DNA of 12,801 nt from Candidatus Geohydrothermomicrobium daggyaiense (lineage in GTDB: Bacteria > Actinomycetota > Geothermincolia > Fen-727 > JACVIW01), in the NCBI GenBank assembly GCA_015711695.1, contig JACVIW010000043.1, positions 1 through 12,801 of the forward strand, given 5' to 3'. Below are positions 1-5,759 of this stretch, in pieces (the stretch's first letter is position 1; every line of letters starts with the position of its first letter). The translations under genes were made by a program, and so were the position numbers. The notes beneath the pieces are model-generated. The model did no database searches. It was not told the DNA's origin and saw only the letters and a list, made by a program, of their open reading frames with translations.

Positions 1-500
1 CACATCAGCAAAGCCATACCGCTCACCAGCGTAAGCACAATCAGCACACCGCGAGCAAATGTCAAATTGGGCAGGATATTTGCCTCGGGATTGTTTCTGA
101 AAGACACAATGAGTCCAGCGGACTCCATCATGGCGAGCACCAGAGTCAAGTACCTTGTTACCTGGGTTATCTTTTTCCTTCCCAGTTCACCTTCCTGGTG
201 CCACTCTTTAACCTTAGGTATAACCGCCGAAAGGAGTTCCATTATGATTGACGCGGTAATGTAAGGCATAATTCCAAGACCAAAAAGCGCCATTCTGGCA
301 AGCCCACCACCAGTGAATATGTTCAGGAAACGCAACAGTGGCTGGCCCTCAACCTGCGCAACAAGTTTTTTTACGTCAACCCCAGGGCTTGGTATAAAAC
401 AGCCCACACGGTAAATGGCGAGAATGCCAAAAGTAAAAAGTATTTTTTTTCTCAGATCAGGGACTTTGAAAGCATCCCTGAAACCCGACACTATCCTCAA
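1..500 (-). CDS. secY: Protein translocase subunit SecY, N-terminal part (3' end outside the window)
   Basis: SecY is the channel of the Sec translocon in the cytoplasmic membrane, working with SecE, SecG and SecA. From TTG at 500, 166 codons are visible. They read RIVSGFRDAFKVPDLRKKIL, a first membrane segment (ILFTFGILAIYRVGCFI), then PSPGVDVKKLVAQVEGQPLL, FLNIFTGGGLARMALFGLGI and MPYITASIIMELLSAVIPK, which matches the plug/TM2 region with the conserved MPYI.ASII motif. Then EWHQEGELGRKKITQVTRYL, TM3 (TLVLAMMESAGLIVSF) and the start of TM4 (GVLIVLTLVSGMALLM). The frame is open to the window edge. Location after rplO is the standard end of the spc cluster. The start is set by GAGGTGA at 508-514 and an in-frame stop upstream. 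Confidence 0.97.
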   Translation of the reverse strand, partial: MRIVSGFRDAFKVPDLRKKILFTFGILAIYRVGCFIPSPGVDVKKLVAQVEGQPLLRFLNIFTGGGLARMALFGLGIMPYITASIIMELLSAVIPKVKEWHQEGELGRKKITQVTRYLTLVLAMMESAGLIVSFRNNPEANILPNLTFARGVLIVLTLVSGMALLM

Positions 501-507
501 AGTGATC

Positions 508-514
508 TCACCTC
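508..514 (-). promoter_or_regulatory. Shine-Dalgarno site that fixes the secY TTG start
   Basis: GAGGTGA on the minus strand stands seven bases before the TTG at 500. It overlaps the TGA of the small upstream ORF. An in-frame stop just upstream means the start must lie at this TTG or further downstream (a GTG is at 491). Confidence 0.8.
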
Positions 515-569
515 AGCGCTTATCCTCTTCAAAAGATAAAGTATTTGTATCCTCCAATTGAAATTTCAT
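513..569 (-). CDS. Possible 18-codon leader ORF coupled to rplO, in frame with secY
   Basis: An ATG overlapping the rplO stop (ATGA) opens a frame encoding MKFQLEDTNTLSFEEDKR and ending at TGA (513-515). The same frame, 12 bases later, contains the secY TTG start, so only this TGA separates the two. It lacks its own strong site and would depend on coupling from rplO. It may carry ribosomes to the secY start, allow rare readthrough to an N-extended SecY, or be chance. The layout is seen; any function is inferred. Confidence 0.3.
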   Translation of the reverse strand: MKFQLEDTNTLSFEEDKR

Positions 570-1036
570 CAGGCGGAAATAATCTCGGCGCTTCCGCCGG
601 CTTCCTCTATCTTTCCGCGTGCTGTGGCGCTAAATGCGTGCGCTTTCACGATAAGGGGTTTAGTTAGCTCCCCTTCCCCAAGTATCTTCACGCTCAAGTT
701 CTCCTTCTTGATTAAACCTGCGTCCGCAAGCGCCTTTGGATCCACCATGCTTCCGCTTGAGAACCTCTCAAGCTCAGAGATGTTTACGCAAGCAAAAATC
801 TTTCTCCTCCTGGGTGTGAAACCACCGAGTTTAGGCACTCGGCGGGTGATTGGCATCTGCCCGCCTTCAAACCCGAGCTTACTTTTCGAACCAGACCGTG
901 CGTTCTGCCCTTTCTGGCCACGACCAGAGGTCTTTCCGTGTCCGGAGCTTCTGCCCCTGCCCACCCTTTTGCGCTCTTTGCGCGAGCCAGGCGCAGGCCT
1001 CAAATTGTGCAATCCTGTTCTTTCATCAACGGACAT
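569..1036 (-). CDS. rplO: 50S ribosomal protein L15
   Basis: L15 is a late-assembly 23S rRNA binder in the central region of the 50S. The 155-residue protein has the L15 pattern: LHNLRPAPGSRKERKRVGRG, SSGHGKTSGRGQKGQNARSG, KLGFEGGQMPITRRVPKLGG, FTPRRRKIFACVNISELERF, then VDPKALADAGLIKKENLSVK, PLIVKAHAFSATARGKIEEA. The start is less certain than elsewhere. ATG at 1036 is preceded only by a G-run, and adds eight residues (MSVDERTG) before the usual beginning; TTG at 1012 would give MHNLRPAPG, more like other L15 proteins, but has no good site. The stop overlaps an ATG (569) as ATGA, which opens the short ORF before secY. Confidence 0.95.
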   Translation of the reverse strand: MSVDERTGLHNLRPAPGSRKERKRVGRGRSSGHGKTSGRGQKGQNARSGSKSKLGFEGGQMPITRRVPKLGGFTPRRRKIFACVNISELERFSSGSMVDPKALADAGLIKKENLSVKILGEGELTKPLIVKAHAFSATARGKIEEAGGSAEIISA

Positions 1037-1073
1037 CCACGCATACCCCCGCGTTCAACCAGATCTTCATCAT
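1026..1073 (-). CDS. Possible 15-codon leader ORF before rplO
   Basis: A short frame with two ATG codons at the start encodes MMKIWLNAGVCVDVR. GAGGGA (1079-1084), overlapping the rpmD stop, is five bases upstream and is the best ribosome binding site in this gap. The frame differs from rplO and its TGA lies 11 bases inside rplO as annotated. It could couple rpmD and rplO translation, or the signal may be accidental. There is no evidence of a functional peptide. Confidence 0.25.
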   Translation of the reverse strand: MMKIWLNAGVCVDVR

Positions 1074-1082
1074 GCGCGTCCC

Positions 1083-1271
1083 TCACTCACTTATCTCTTC
1101 GAAATCCACAAGATGTTTGATCTTCTGAACCATCCCTCTAATCTCGGGGCTGTTTTCTTTTATTACGGTCTGACCTGTTCTCCTCAACCCCAGCGCCCTC
1201 GCCGTAGCGCGGTGTTCCCGACGCTTGCCCGCAAGACCGCGCTTAAGAGTCACCCTCAGTTTCGAACTCAT
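1083..1271 (-). CDS. rpmD: 50S ribosomal protein L30
   Basis: L30 is a small 50S protein of about 60 residues, present in most but not all bacteria. The 62-residue product reads SSKLRVTLKRGLAGKRREHR, ATARALGLRRTGQTVIKENS, PEIRGMVQKIKHLVDFEEIS, matching the L30 pattern (basic strand, GL..TGQTV, IRGM..K..HLV). ATG at 1271 is preferred: AGGAG at 1280-1284 stands eight bases upstream. A TTG at 1274 is directly next to it and would add one residue. The gene begins 29 bases before the rpsE stop in a different frame, a clear overlap for a ribosomal pair. Its stop overlaps the Shine-Dalgarno-like GAGGGA used by the small ORF before rplO. Confidence 0.94.
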   Translation of the reverse strand: MSSKLRVTLKRGLAGKRREHRATARALGLRRTGQTVIKENSPEIRGMVQKIKHLVDFEEISE

Positions 1272-1788
1272 CAAAAATACTCCTTCTTCTAATTATCTCC
1301 TCAATCCGTTTTCCCCTCAGGAGCGCAACTTCTGATGGGCTTTTCAGCATCTTCAGTCCATTTACAGCCGCTTTGACCATGTTTATTCGATTGTTTGACC
1401 CGAGACTCTTGGCAAGAACATCCTTAATTCCCGCAAGCTCCATTACTGGCCTGACAGCTCCACCGGCAATTATTCCCGTACCAGGCGAAGCGGGCTTTAT
1501 CAAAACCTGAGAAGCCCCAAACTTCCCTATAACCTGATGCGGTATTGTGGTTCCCGCAAGCGGGACACTGAACATGTTCTTTTTCGCCTTCTGGGTGGCT
1601 TTGTCTATTGCCAAAGGCACTTCCCTTGCCTTGCCGTACCCTATACCAACTCGACCTTTGCCGTCGCCTGCAACAACGAGAGCCGTAAAAGAAAACCGGC
1701 GGCCTCCCTTAACAACTTTCGCGACGCGGTTTATTTCCACCACCTGTGAACTTATTTCTTCGACTTCCTGGACCTCCTCCCGGTCCAT
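1243..1788 (-). CDS. rpsE: 30S ribosomal protein S5
   Basis: S5 lies at the mRNA entry side and influences decoding accuracy. The 181-residue protein is a little longer than the usual ~166. The dsRNA-binding-like N domain has VVEINRVAKVVKGGRRFSFT, where the loop VKGGRRF (26-32) is the site of spectinomycin resistance changes in other bacteria, and ALVVAGDGKGRVGIGYGKAR. The C domain has VPLAGTTIPHQVIGKFGASQ, PASPGTGIIAGGAVRPVMEL, AGIKDVLAKSLGSNNRINMV. The C terminus (RRRSIFDEFETEGDS) is extended and acidic compared with the family core, and its final 29 bases are also the start of rpmD in another frame. The loop carries no obvious resistance change. Confidence 0.97.
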   Translation of the reverse strand: MDREEVQEVEEISSQVVEINRVAKVVKGGRRFSFTALVVAGDGKGRVGIGYGKAREVPLAIDKATQKAKKNMFSVPLAGTTIPHQVIGKFGASQVLIKPASPGTGIIAGGAVRPVMELAGIKDVLAKSLGSNNRINMVKAAVNGLKMLKSPSEVALLRGKRIEEIIRRRSIFDEFETEGDS

Positions 1789-1789
1789 G

Positions 1790-1799
1790 TCACCTCCTA
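1790..1799 (-). promoter_or_regulatory. rpsE ribosome binding site fused with the rplR stop
   Basis: The minus strand reads TAGGAGGTGA, among the strongest anti-16S matches in the window, ending one base before the rpsE ATG. TAG is the rplR stop codon. It is the second TAGGAGG stop-plus-site fusion here, after fusA/tuf. Confidence 0.85.
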
Positions 1800-2168
1800 A
1801 AATATCAACCCATTCTGCCTTGCCGCCTCAGCGAGAGCTTTGATTCTACCGTGATATTTGTAGCCGTCTCTGTCAAAAACGACCTGTTTTATCCCTTTTT
1901 CCAATAATCTTTTGGCAATTATTTCACCGAGCTTTTCTGCCTGTTGCGTCTTTGTCAGATTAACGTATGGCTTGAAATCTTTTTCGAGAGTACAAGCGGA
2001 AGCAATTGTATGCCCTCTGGTATCATCTATAGCCTGGCAGTACAAATGGCGGTTGCTCCTGAAAACCGAGAGTCTTGGACGCTCGGGAGTACCGCTGACC
2101 TTCTTTCTGACCCTCTTCTTACGCCTCTCTCTTCCTTCAAGCCTTCTGTAAAATCCCTTGCCGCTCAC
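1797..2168 (-). CDS. rplR: 50S ribosomal protein L18
   Basis: L18 joins 5S rRNA to the 23S core with L5. The 123-residue protein is of normal length, with a basic N-terminal arm (KGFYRRLEGRERRKKRVRKK), then SGTPERPRLSVFRSNRHLYC, QAIDDTRGHTIASACTLEKD and AEKLGEIIAKRLLEKGIKQV, ending VFDRDGYKYHGRIKALAEAA, RQNGLIF. The start is GTG at 2168, overlapping the rplF stop as GTGA, with GGAAAGG upstream as ribosome binding site. The coupling to rplF is inferred from the overlap. The stop TAG is part of the rpsE Shine-Dalgarno site. Confidence 0.96.
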   Translation of the reverse strand: MSGKGFYRRLEGRERRKKRVRKKVSGTPERPRLSVFRSNRHLYCQAIDDTRGHTIASACTLEKDFKPYVNLTKTQQAEKLGEIIAKRLLEKGIKQVVFDRDGYKYHGRIKALAEAARQNGLIF

Positions 2169-2701
2169 TTCACAGCCTTTCCAACTTTTCTGCGAATGTG
2201 CTCGTCCGAGTATCTTATTCCCTTCCCTTTGTAGGGATCCGGTTTTCTCAACGAGCGAATCTCCGCCGCAACCTGCCCAACTCTCTGTTTATCGCAACCT
2301 TTTATTACCACTCTGGTGGGAGTAGGGACTTCCGCCTCAATCCCCTCAGGTAATTCGTAGACGACAGGCTTGGAATACCCAAGGGAGAGTTCGAGCAATT
2401 TACCTTTCAGTGCTGCTCTGTAACCAACCCCCTGAATCTCAAGTGTTTTTTGAAAACCCTGGGTAACTCCTGTGATCATGTTCTGAATAAGAGTTCTTGT
2501 GAGCCCGTGGAGAGATTTATCAAGCTTTGTGTCAGACGCGCGTTCGACTCTGATCATTTTTCCTTCACGCACGATCCTGACACGGTTACTTACAGTAAGC
2601 TCGAGCTCACCCTTAGGGCCCTTTACTTTCACGCTGGTCCCCTCAATGGAAACATCAGTCCCGTCAGGAACCTCTATCGGTCTTCTTCCAACCCTAGACA
2701 T
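2165..2701 (-). CDS. rplF: 50S ribosomal protein L6
   Basis: L6 is located near the factor-binding centre (sarcin-ricin loop) of the 50S. The 178-residue protein has the two tandem L6 domains: first MSRVGRRPIEVPDGTDVSIE, VKVKGPKGELELTV, and the central LIQNMITGVTQGFQKTLEI; second GVGYRAALKGKLLELSLGYS, IEAEVPTPTRVVIKGCDKQR and VGQVAAEIRSLRKPDPYKGK, ending GIRYSDEHIRRKVGKAVK. The true start is ATG at 2701, preceded by AAGGAG at six bases; seven more in-frame residues up to 2722 (MFPKETV) lie in the untranslated spacer. Its stop overlaps the rplR GTG as GTGA. Confidence 0.98.
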   Translation of the reverse strand: MSRVGRRPIEVPDGTDVSIEGTSVKVKGPKGELELTVSNRVRIVREGKMIRVERASDTKLDKSLHGLTRTLIQNMITGVTQGFQKTLEIQGVGYRAALKGKLLELSLGYSKPVVYELPEGIEAEVPTPTRVVIKGCDKQRVGQVAAEIRSLRKPDPYKGKGIRYSDEHIRRKVGKAVK

Positions 2702-2722
2702 TACCGTCTCCTTCGGGAACAC

Positions 2723-3121
2723 CTACCAGACATAACAAAGAACTTCTCCACCGACACCCTTTACTGCAGCTTCCTTTTCAGTCATAACGCCTTTCGAAGT
2801 CGAGATTATGGCTATTCCCAGACCCCCAAGCACGCGGGGTAATTCGTCTTTCTTCGCATACACCCTCAAGCCGGGCGAACTTATCCTCTTTATTCCGCTT
2901 ATTACCGGCTGCTTATCCACACTATACTTAAGGTGGATAATTATCGAATCGAAGCTCCCTGTTCTCACAATCTCATAGCCGCGAATGTAACCTTCCCTCT
3001 CAAGAATGCGTACAATCTCTTTTTTTAGATTGGATGCAGGCACCTCGACTTTATCTTTACGCGCCCGCGACGCGTTTCTGATTCGAGTAAGCATATCCGC
3101 AATGGGATCGGTCATCGTCAT
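2723..3121 (-). CDS. rpsH: 30S ribosomal protein S8
   Basis: S8 binds the central domain of 16S rRNA and in E. coli represses the spc operon by binding its mRNA near rplE. From ATG at 3121 it has 132 residues, the family length, beginning MTMTDPIADMLTRIRNASRA. Further blocks: KVEVPASNLKKEIVRILERE, GYIRGYEIVRTG, ISGIKRISSPGLRVYAKKDE, LPRVLGGLGIAIISTSKGVM, EKEAAVKGVGGEVLCYVW. The longer in-frame GTG at 3130 would add MRE, which is unusual in S8, and GAGGG before 3121 is well placed. The stop is 21 bases before the rplF start. I did not detect an S8-binding helix around rplE by eye, which does not rule it out. Confidence 0.96.
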   Translation of the reverse strand: MTMTDPIADMLTRIRNASRARKDKVEVPASNLKKEIVRILEREGYIRGYEIVRTGSFDSIIIHLKYSVDKQPVISGIKRISSPGLRVYAKKDELPRVLGGLGIAIISTSKGVMTEKEAAVKGVGGEVLCYVW

Positions 3122-3134
3122 TTCCCTCACCCTC

Positions 3135-3320
3135 TCACCAGCTCGACTTCATCACTCCCGGGAGTTCGCCCCTGTGGGCAAGCTCCCTGAGACAAATCCT
3201 GCATAACTGGAATTTGCGAAAATAACCGCGCGGGCGACCACACCTTTTGCACCTGTTGTAGTACTGTGTTTTGTACTTTTTCGGTCGCTGCTGCTTTACG
3301 ACAAGTGATTTCTTTGCCAA
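3135..3320 (-). CDS. rpsN: 30S ribosomal protein S14, zinc-binding (type Z)
   Basis: S14 is part of the 30S head beside S3 and S10. The protein has 61 residues, the length of the short zinc-type form (rpsZ / S14 type Z), compared with about 100 for the zinc-free form. Four cysteines at 24, 27, 40 and 43 form the CxxC-x12-CxxC site (RCKRCGRPRGYFRKF, LCRICLRELAHRGELPG), followed by VMKSSW, the usual C terminus. The start is TTG at 3320 with GGAGG five bases upstream. It lies at its normal place between rplE and rpsH. The zinc form is typical of Gram-positive and many thermophilic bacteria; a zinc-free paralogue elsewhere in the genome would suggest zinc-dependent exchange, but none is visible here. 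Confidence 0.97.
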   Translation of the reverse strand: MAKKSLVVKQQRPKKYKTQYYNRCKRCGRPRGYFRKFQLCRICLRELAHRGELPGVMKSSW

Positions 3321-3325
3321 AACAT

Positions 3326-3330
3326 CCTCC
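3326..3330 (-). promoter_or_regulatory. Shine-Dalgarno site supporting the rpsN TTG start
   Basis: GGAGG on the minus strand lies five bases before TTG at 3320. An ATG at 3325 overlaps this region but is out of frame with S14, so TTG is the only start that gives the conserved N terminus. Confidence 0.8.
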
Positions 3331-3340
3331 GATCACTGAG

Positions 3341-3919
3341 CTAAGATTTGCGCTTAAACGGAAAGCCGAGCGCCTCAAGAAGCGCTTCGCCCTCTCTGTC
3401 GGTTCGCGCAGTGGTCACTATTGTTATATCCATCCCCCGAATCTTGTCTATTGAGTCATAATCAACTTCGGGAAAAATGAGCTGCTCCTCGATGCCCAGC
3501 GAGTAATTGCCACTTCCATCGAATGATTTCCGGTTCAGACCCCTAAAATCTCTCACTCGGGGGAGCGCGATGGAAAGAAGTCTGTCAAGAAACTCATACA
3601 TCCTGTCACCGCGAAGCGTGACTTTGCAACCGATTGTCATTCCTGCTCTGAGCCTGAAACCGGCAACAGACTTCTTTGCCTTTATGATTATTGGCTTCTG
3701 TCCGGTAATCATCGCAAGCTGGGAAGCCGCGGCTTCCACCGCTTTCGGGTTTGTCGTCCCCTCTCCGACACCCATGTTGACCACAATTTTTAAAAGCCGC
3801 GGAACCTGCAACCTATTCTTGTACCCCATCTCCTTCATCAGATGTGGTACTACTTCCTCATCATAGAGTTCCTTCAGACGCGGAACGTAACCGTCGTCCT
3901 CAAATTCCTCATCAACCAT
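3341..3919 (-). CDS. rplE: 50S ribosomal protein L5
   Basis: L5 binds 5S rRNA together with L18 in the central protuberance and touches P-site tRNA. The 192-residue protein is slightly longer than the usual ~180 because of an acidic N terminus (MVDEEFEDDGYVPRL). Conserved blocks are PRLLKIVVNMGVGEGTTNPK, QLAMITGQKPIIIKAKKSVA, FRLRAGMTIGCKVTLRGDRM, YEFLDRLLSIALPRVRDFRG, SLGIEEQLIFPEVDYDSID and GMDITIVTTARTDREGEALL. The ATG at 3919 overlaps the rplX stop as ATGA and has GGGAGA four bases upstream, so coupling with rplX is likely. It ends 20 bases before the rpsN start. Confidence 0.97.
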   Translation of the reverse strand: MVDEEFEDDGYVPRLKELYDEEVVPHLMKEMGYKNRLQVPRLLKIVVNMGVGEGTTNPKAVEAAASQLAMITGQKPIIIKAKKSVAGFRLRAGMTIGCKVTLRGDRMYEFLDRLLSIALPRVRDFRGLNRKSFDGSGNYSLGIEEQLIFPEVDYDSIDKIRGMDITIVTTARTDREGEALLEALGFPFKRKS

Positions 3920-4236
3920 CAGATCTCCCGATCACACTTCCGACACACCCTGACAAAACCCTTGCCGCCCTTCCTTACCCTGTTTATCCTTACAGGCCTT
4001 TCACATCCAGGACAGAAGAGCATGACGTTGGAAACGTCAATTGGGAGTTCCCAGTCCACCACGCCCCCCTGAGGGTTTCTTTGTGAGGGCCTCATGTGCT
4101 TTTTGGCACGGTTCAGCCCCTCGACGACGACGCGCCGCCTGGATGTGTCCACTTTAAGAACTTTTCCCTTTTTTCCTCTGTCCTTTCCCGATATGAGAAC
4201 TACAGTGTCGCCCTTCCTTATATGCATGCTTCTCAA
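3919..4236 (-). CDS. rplX: 50S ribosomal protein L24 with a C-terminal zinc ribbon
   Basis: L24 starts assembly of the 50S 5' domain and sits near the tunnel exit. The KOW motif is at the N terminus (IRKGDTVVLISGKDRGKKGK), followed by VLKVDTSRRRVVVEGLNRAK and HMRPSQRNPQGGVVDWELPI. The C terminus holds two CxxC pairs at 75/78 and 98/101 (LFCPGCERPVRIN, VRVCRKCDREI), a zinc-ribbon-like arrangement found in many but not all bacterial L24 proteins. The length is 105 residues from TTG at 4236. The alternative ATG at 4227 would give MHIRKGD, also plausible as a protein start, but GGAGGT at 4242-4247 fits only the TTG. The stop overlaps the rplE start as ATGA. Confidence 0.95.
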   Translation of the reverse strand: MRSMHIRKGDTVVLISGKDRGKKGKVLKVDTSRRRVVVEGLNRAKKHMRPSQRNPQGGVVDWELPIDVSNVMLFCPGCERPVRINRVRKGGKGFVRVCRKCDREI

Positions 4237-4241
4237 CTCAA

Positions 4242-4247
4242 ACCTCC
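4242..4247 (-). promoter_or_regulatory. Shine-Dalgarno site supporting the rplX TTG start
   Basis: GGAGGT on the minus strand lies five bases before the TTG at 4236 and 14 bases before the in-frame ATG at 4227. The spacing favours TTG as the rplX start. Confidence 0.7.
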
Positions 4248-4252
4248 GATCA

Positions 4253-4621
4253 CTAAAGAACCTCGGGTGAAAGCGACACGATCTTCATGAAATTTTTCTG
4301 ACGCAATTCTCTTGCAACCGGACCGAATATTCTTGTGCCTCGCGGGTTCATTGTGTTATCAACTAGCACCACAGCGTTCTCATCGAATTTGATATAAGTC
4401 CCATCAGGTCTGCGCTTCTCTTTCTTTGTTCGAACAACAACTGCTTTAACCACGTCACCTTTTTTAACGCCCGCGCCAGGTACAGCTTCCTTTACAGAAC
4501 CAACGACTATGTCCCCGACGGACGCGTACCTGCGCTTGGATCCGCCAAGCACTCTTATCACCAGTATTTCCCGCGCTCCGGTGTTATCCGCGACTTTTAC
4601 TCGTGACTCCTGCTGAATCAT
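4253..4621 (-). CDS. rplN: 50S ribosomal protein L14
   Basis: L14 lies on the subunit interface, contacts 16S helix 14 and is the target of the silencing factor RsfS in other bacteria. The 122-residue protein is exactly the family length. It begins MIQQESRVKVADNTGAREIL, has RVLGGSKRRYASVGDIVVGS, VKKGDVVKAVVVRTKKEKRR, FDENAVVLVDNTMNPRGTRI and the closing signature FGPVARELRQKNFMKIVSLS. The ATG at 4621 follows GGGGAT by five bases. Neighbours are rpsQ upstream and rplX, whose chosen TTG start is 16 bases beyond the stop. No anomaly seen. Confidence 0.98.
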   Translation of the reverse strand: MIQQESRVKVADNTGAREILVIRVLGGSKRRYASVGDIVVGSVKEAVPGAGVKKGDVVKAVVVRTKKEKRRPDGTYIKFDENAVVLVDNTMNPRGTRIFGPVARELRQKNFMKIVSLSPEVL

Positions 4622-4646
4622 TTCGATCCCCTACCAGATACTCTCT

Positions 4647-4904
4647 TTACTTTGCTTTTTCCAGAATTGAAACCAACCGCCAGCGTTTTGTCTTCGAAAG
4701 AGGTCGCGTTTCCATCACCTTCACAATATCCCCCACTTTGCATTGATTCTCTTCGTCATGCGCATATATCTTGGAAGTCCGCTTTATTGTCTTTCCGTAA
4801 AGGGGGTGCCGCACGGTGCGCTCCACAGCGACCACAATTGTCTTGTCCATTGAGTCCGACACAACTTTCCCCACTCTTACTTTCCTCGATGGTCTCGTAG
4901 CCAT
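4647..4904 (-). CDS. rpsQ: 30S ribosomal protein S17
   Basis: S17 is a primary 16S rRNA 5'-domain binder with an OB fold. The 85-residue protein is of standard length: RKVRVGKVVSDSMDKTIVVA, VERTVRHPLYGKTIKRTSKI, YAHDEENQCKVGDIVKVMET, RPLSKTKRWRLVSILEKAK. Each block matches the S17 family closely. The ATG at 4904 is eight bases after the rpmC stop; the closest good site, GAGGAG, lies in the last rpmC codons (the Glu run of its acidic tail) about 12 bases upstream, a slightly long spacing. So the end of the L29 tail also supplies this ribosome binding site. The gene ends 25 bases before rplN. Confidence 0.97.
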   Translation of the reverse strand: MATRPSRKVRVGKVVSDSMDKTIVVAVERTVRHPLYGKTIKRTSKIYAHDEENQCKVGDIVKVMETRPLSKTKRWRLVSILEKAK

Positions 4905-4912
4905 TTTGAAAA

Positions 4913-5317
4913 TTACTCCTCTTCTTCACCGGACGATGCGCCTTCAGTTCCAGCCTCATCTTTGCCCGCTATTTCATCTTCACGCTCGATCCCTTCGATC
5001 TCCTCGCCGGGAACATCTTCGAGCTCTATCAAGGCTTCCTCCTCGTGCCCTTCCAGTTCAACAGTCTCACCTGAAACCTCGATCGCTCCCATTTCTGCAG
5101 CCTCTTCGAATGCTTCCGGATGAATGTTGTACTTCCGTTCGGTTATGATCGTGCAAACTCTCGCGATATCCCGCCTGGTTTGCTTTATCCTCATAGGGTT
5201 ATCCAGCTGACCAGTCGCAAGCTGGAATCTGAGGTTAAAAAGTTCCTCTTTAAGTTCCCTAAGTTTTTGCTCGAGTTCTTCTTCATCCATTCTCCGCAAC
5301 TGCTTGGGTTTAAGCAT
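4913..5317 (-). CDS. rpmC: 50S ribosomal protein L29 with an acidic C-terminal extension
   Basis: L29 is a small helical hairpin protein next to L23 at the peptide tunnel exit. Residues 1-69 give a complete L29: MLKPKQLRRMDEEELEQKL, LKEELFNLRFQLATGQLDNP, RIKQTRRDIARVCTIITERK. L29 normally ends here at 60-75 residues. This protein has 134; residues 70-134 are a Glu/Asp-rich tail with few basic residues (EEAAEMGAIEVSGETVELEG, EEALIELEDVPGEEIEGIE, final SSGEEEE). The ATG at 5317 gives the conserved N terminus and follows GGGAGAG by about seven bases; upstream in-frame residues (MSSERSNFSRKGEIE) lie partly in rplP and are not L29-like. The stop is eight bases before the rpsQ ATG. The tail could be a fused or grown extension; its role is unknown. 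Confidence 0.94.
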   Translation of the reverse strand: MLKPKQLRRMDEEELEQKLRELKEELFNLRFQLATGQLDNPMRIKQTRRDIARVCTIITERKYNIHPEAFEEAAEMGAIEVSGETVELEGHEEEALIELEDVPGEEIEGIEREDEIAGKDEAGTEGASSGEEEE

Positions 5318-5342
5318 TTCGATCTCTCCCTTTCGCGAAAAG

Positions 5343-5753
5343 TTACTCCTCTCGCTTGACAAATCTGCATTTCATGGGAAGTTTATTCGAAGCGAGCCTT
5401 ATCGCCTCTCTGGCCACAGGCTCACTCACTCCTGCAAGTTCAAACATTACTTTGCCAGGCTTAACAGGCGCTACCCAGTATTCAGGATTACCTTTCCCGC
5501 TTCCCATTCTTGTTTCTGCAGGCTTTTTGGAGACCGGCTTATGCGGAAAGATATTTATCCAGACCTTGCCACTTCTTTTAATGTGCCTTGTTATTGCAAC
5601 TCGCGCCGCCTCTATTTGCCTGGCGGTGATCCATGCCGGTTCAAGCGCCTGAAGCCCGTAGTCCCCGAAACTCACTTTTGTCCCGCCTTTGGCTCTTCCT
5701 TTCAGCCTTCCTCTTTGAACTTTACGGTGTGGGGGCTTTTTAGGCTGTAGCAT
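5343..5753 (-). CDS. rplP: 50S ribosomal protein L16
   Basis: L16 (uL16) is a late-assembly protein near the A site and the central protuberance that helps place the acceptor arm of A-site tRNA. The 136-residue protein is of exact family length. It reads MLQPKKPPHRKVQRGRLKG, GGTKVSFGDYGLQALEPAWI, TARQIEAARVAITRHIKRSG, KVWINIFPHKPVSKKPAETR, MGSGKGNPEYWVAPVKPG and AREAIRLASNKLPMKCRFV, which is unmistakable. The ATG at 5753 is six bases after the rpsC stop. It is followed by rpmC with a 25-base gap. No extension is present here, although the genes on both sides (rpsC and rpmC) are extended. Confidence 0.98.
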   Translation of the reverse strand: MLQPKKPPHRKVQRGRLKGRAKGGTKVSFGDYGLQALEPAWITARQIEAARVAITRHIKRSGKVWINIFPHKPVSKKPAETRMGSGKGNPEYWVAPVKPGKVMFELAGVSEPVAREAIRLASNKLPMKCRFVKREE

Positions 5754-5759
5754 TTAAAT

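Noticed and set aside
515..568. Promoter for secY in the rplO-secY gap
   Set aside because: The gap has an A/T-rich patch (TACAAATACTTTATC) that could pass for a -10 box, but I found no matching -35 at proper distance.
558..1292. Open frame of 244 codons on the plus strand opposite rplO and rpmD
   Set aside because: It spans two genuine ribosomal protein genes in antisense, has no protein-like pattern and no own regulatory signals.
3127..3378. Alternative minus-strand frame of 83 codons across rpsN
   Set aside because: It is out of frame with the clear S14 protein and its translation has no conserved features; it also runs into rplE.
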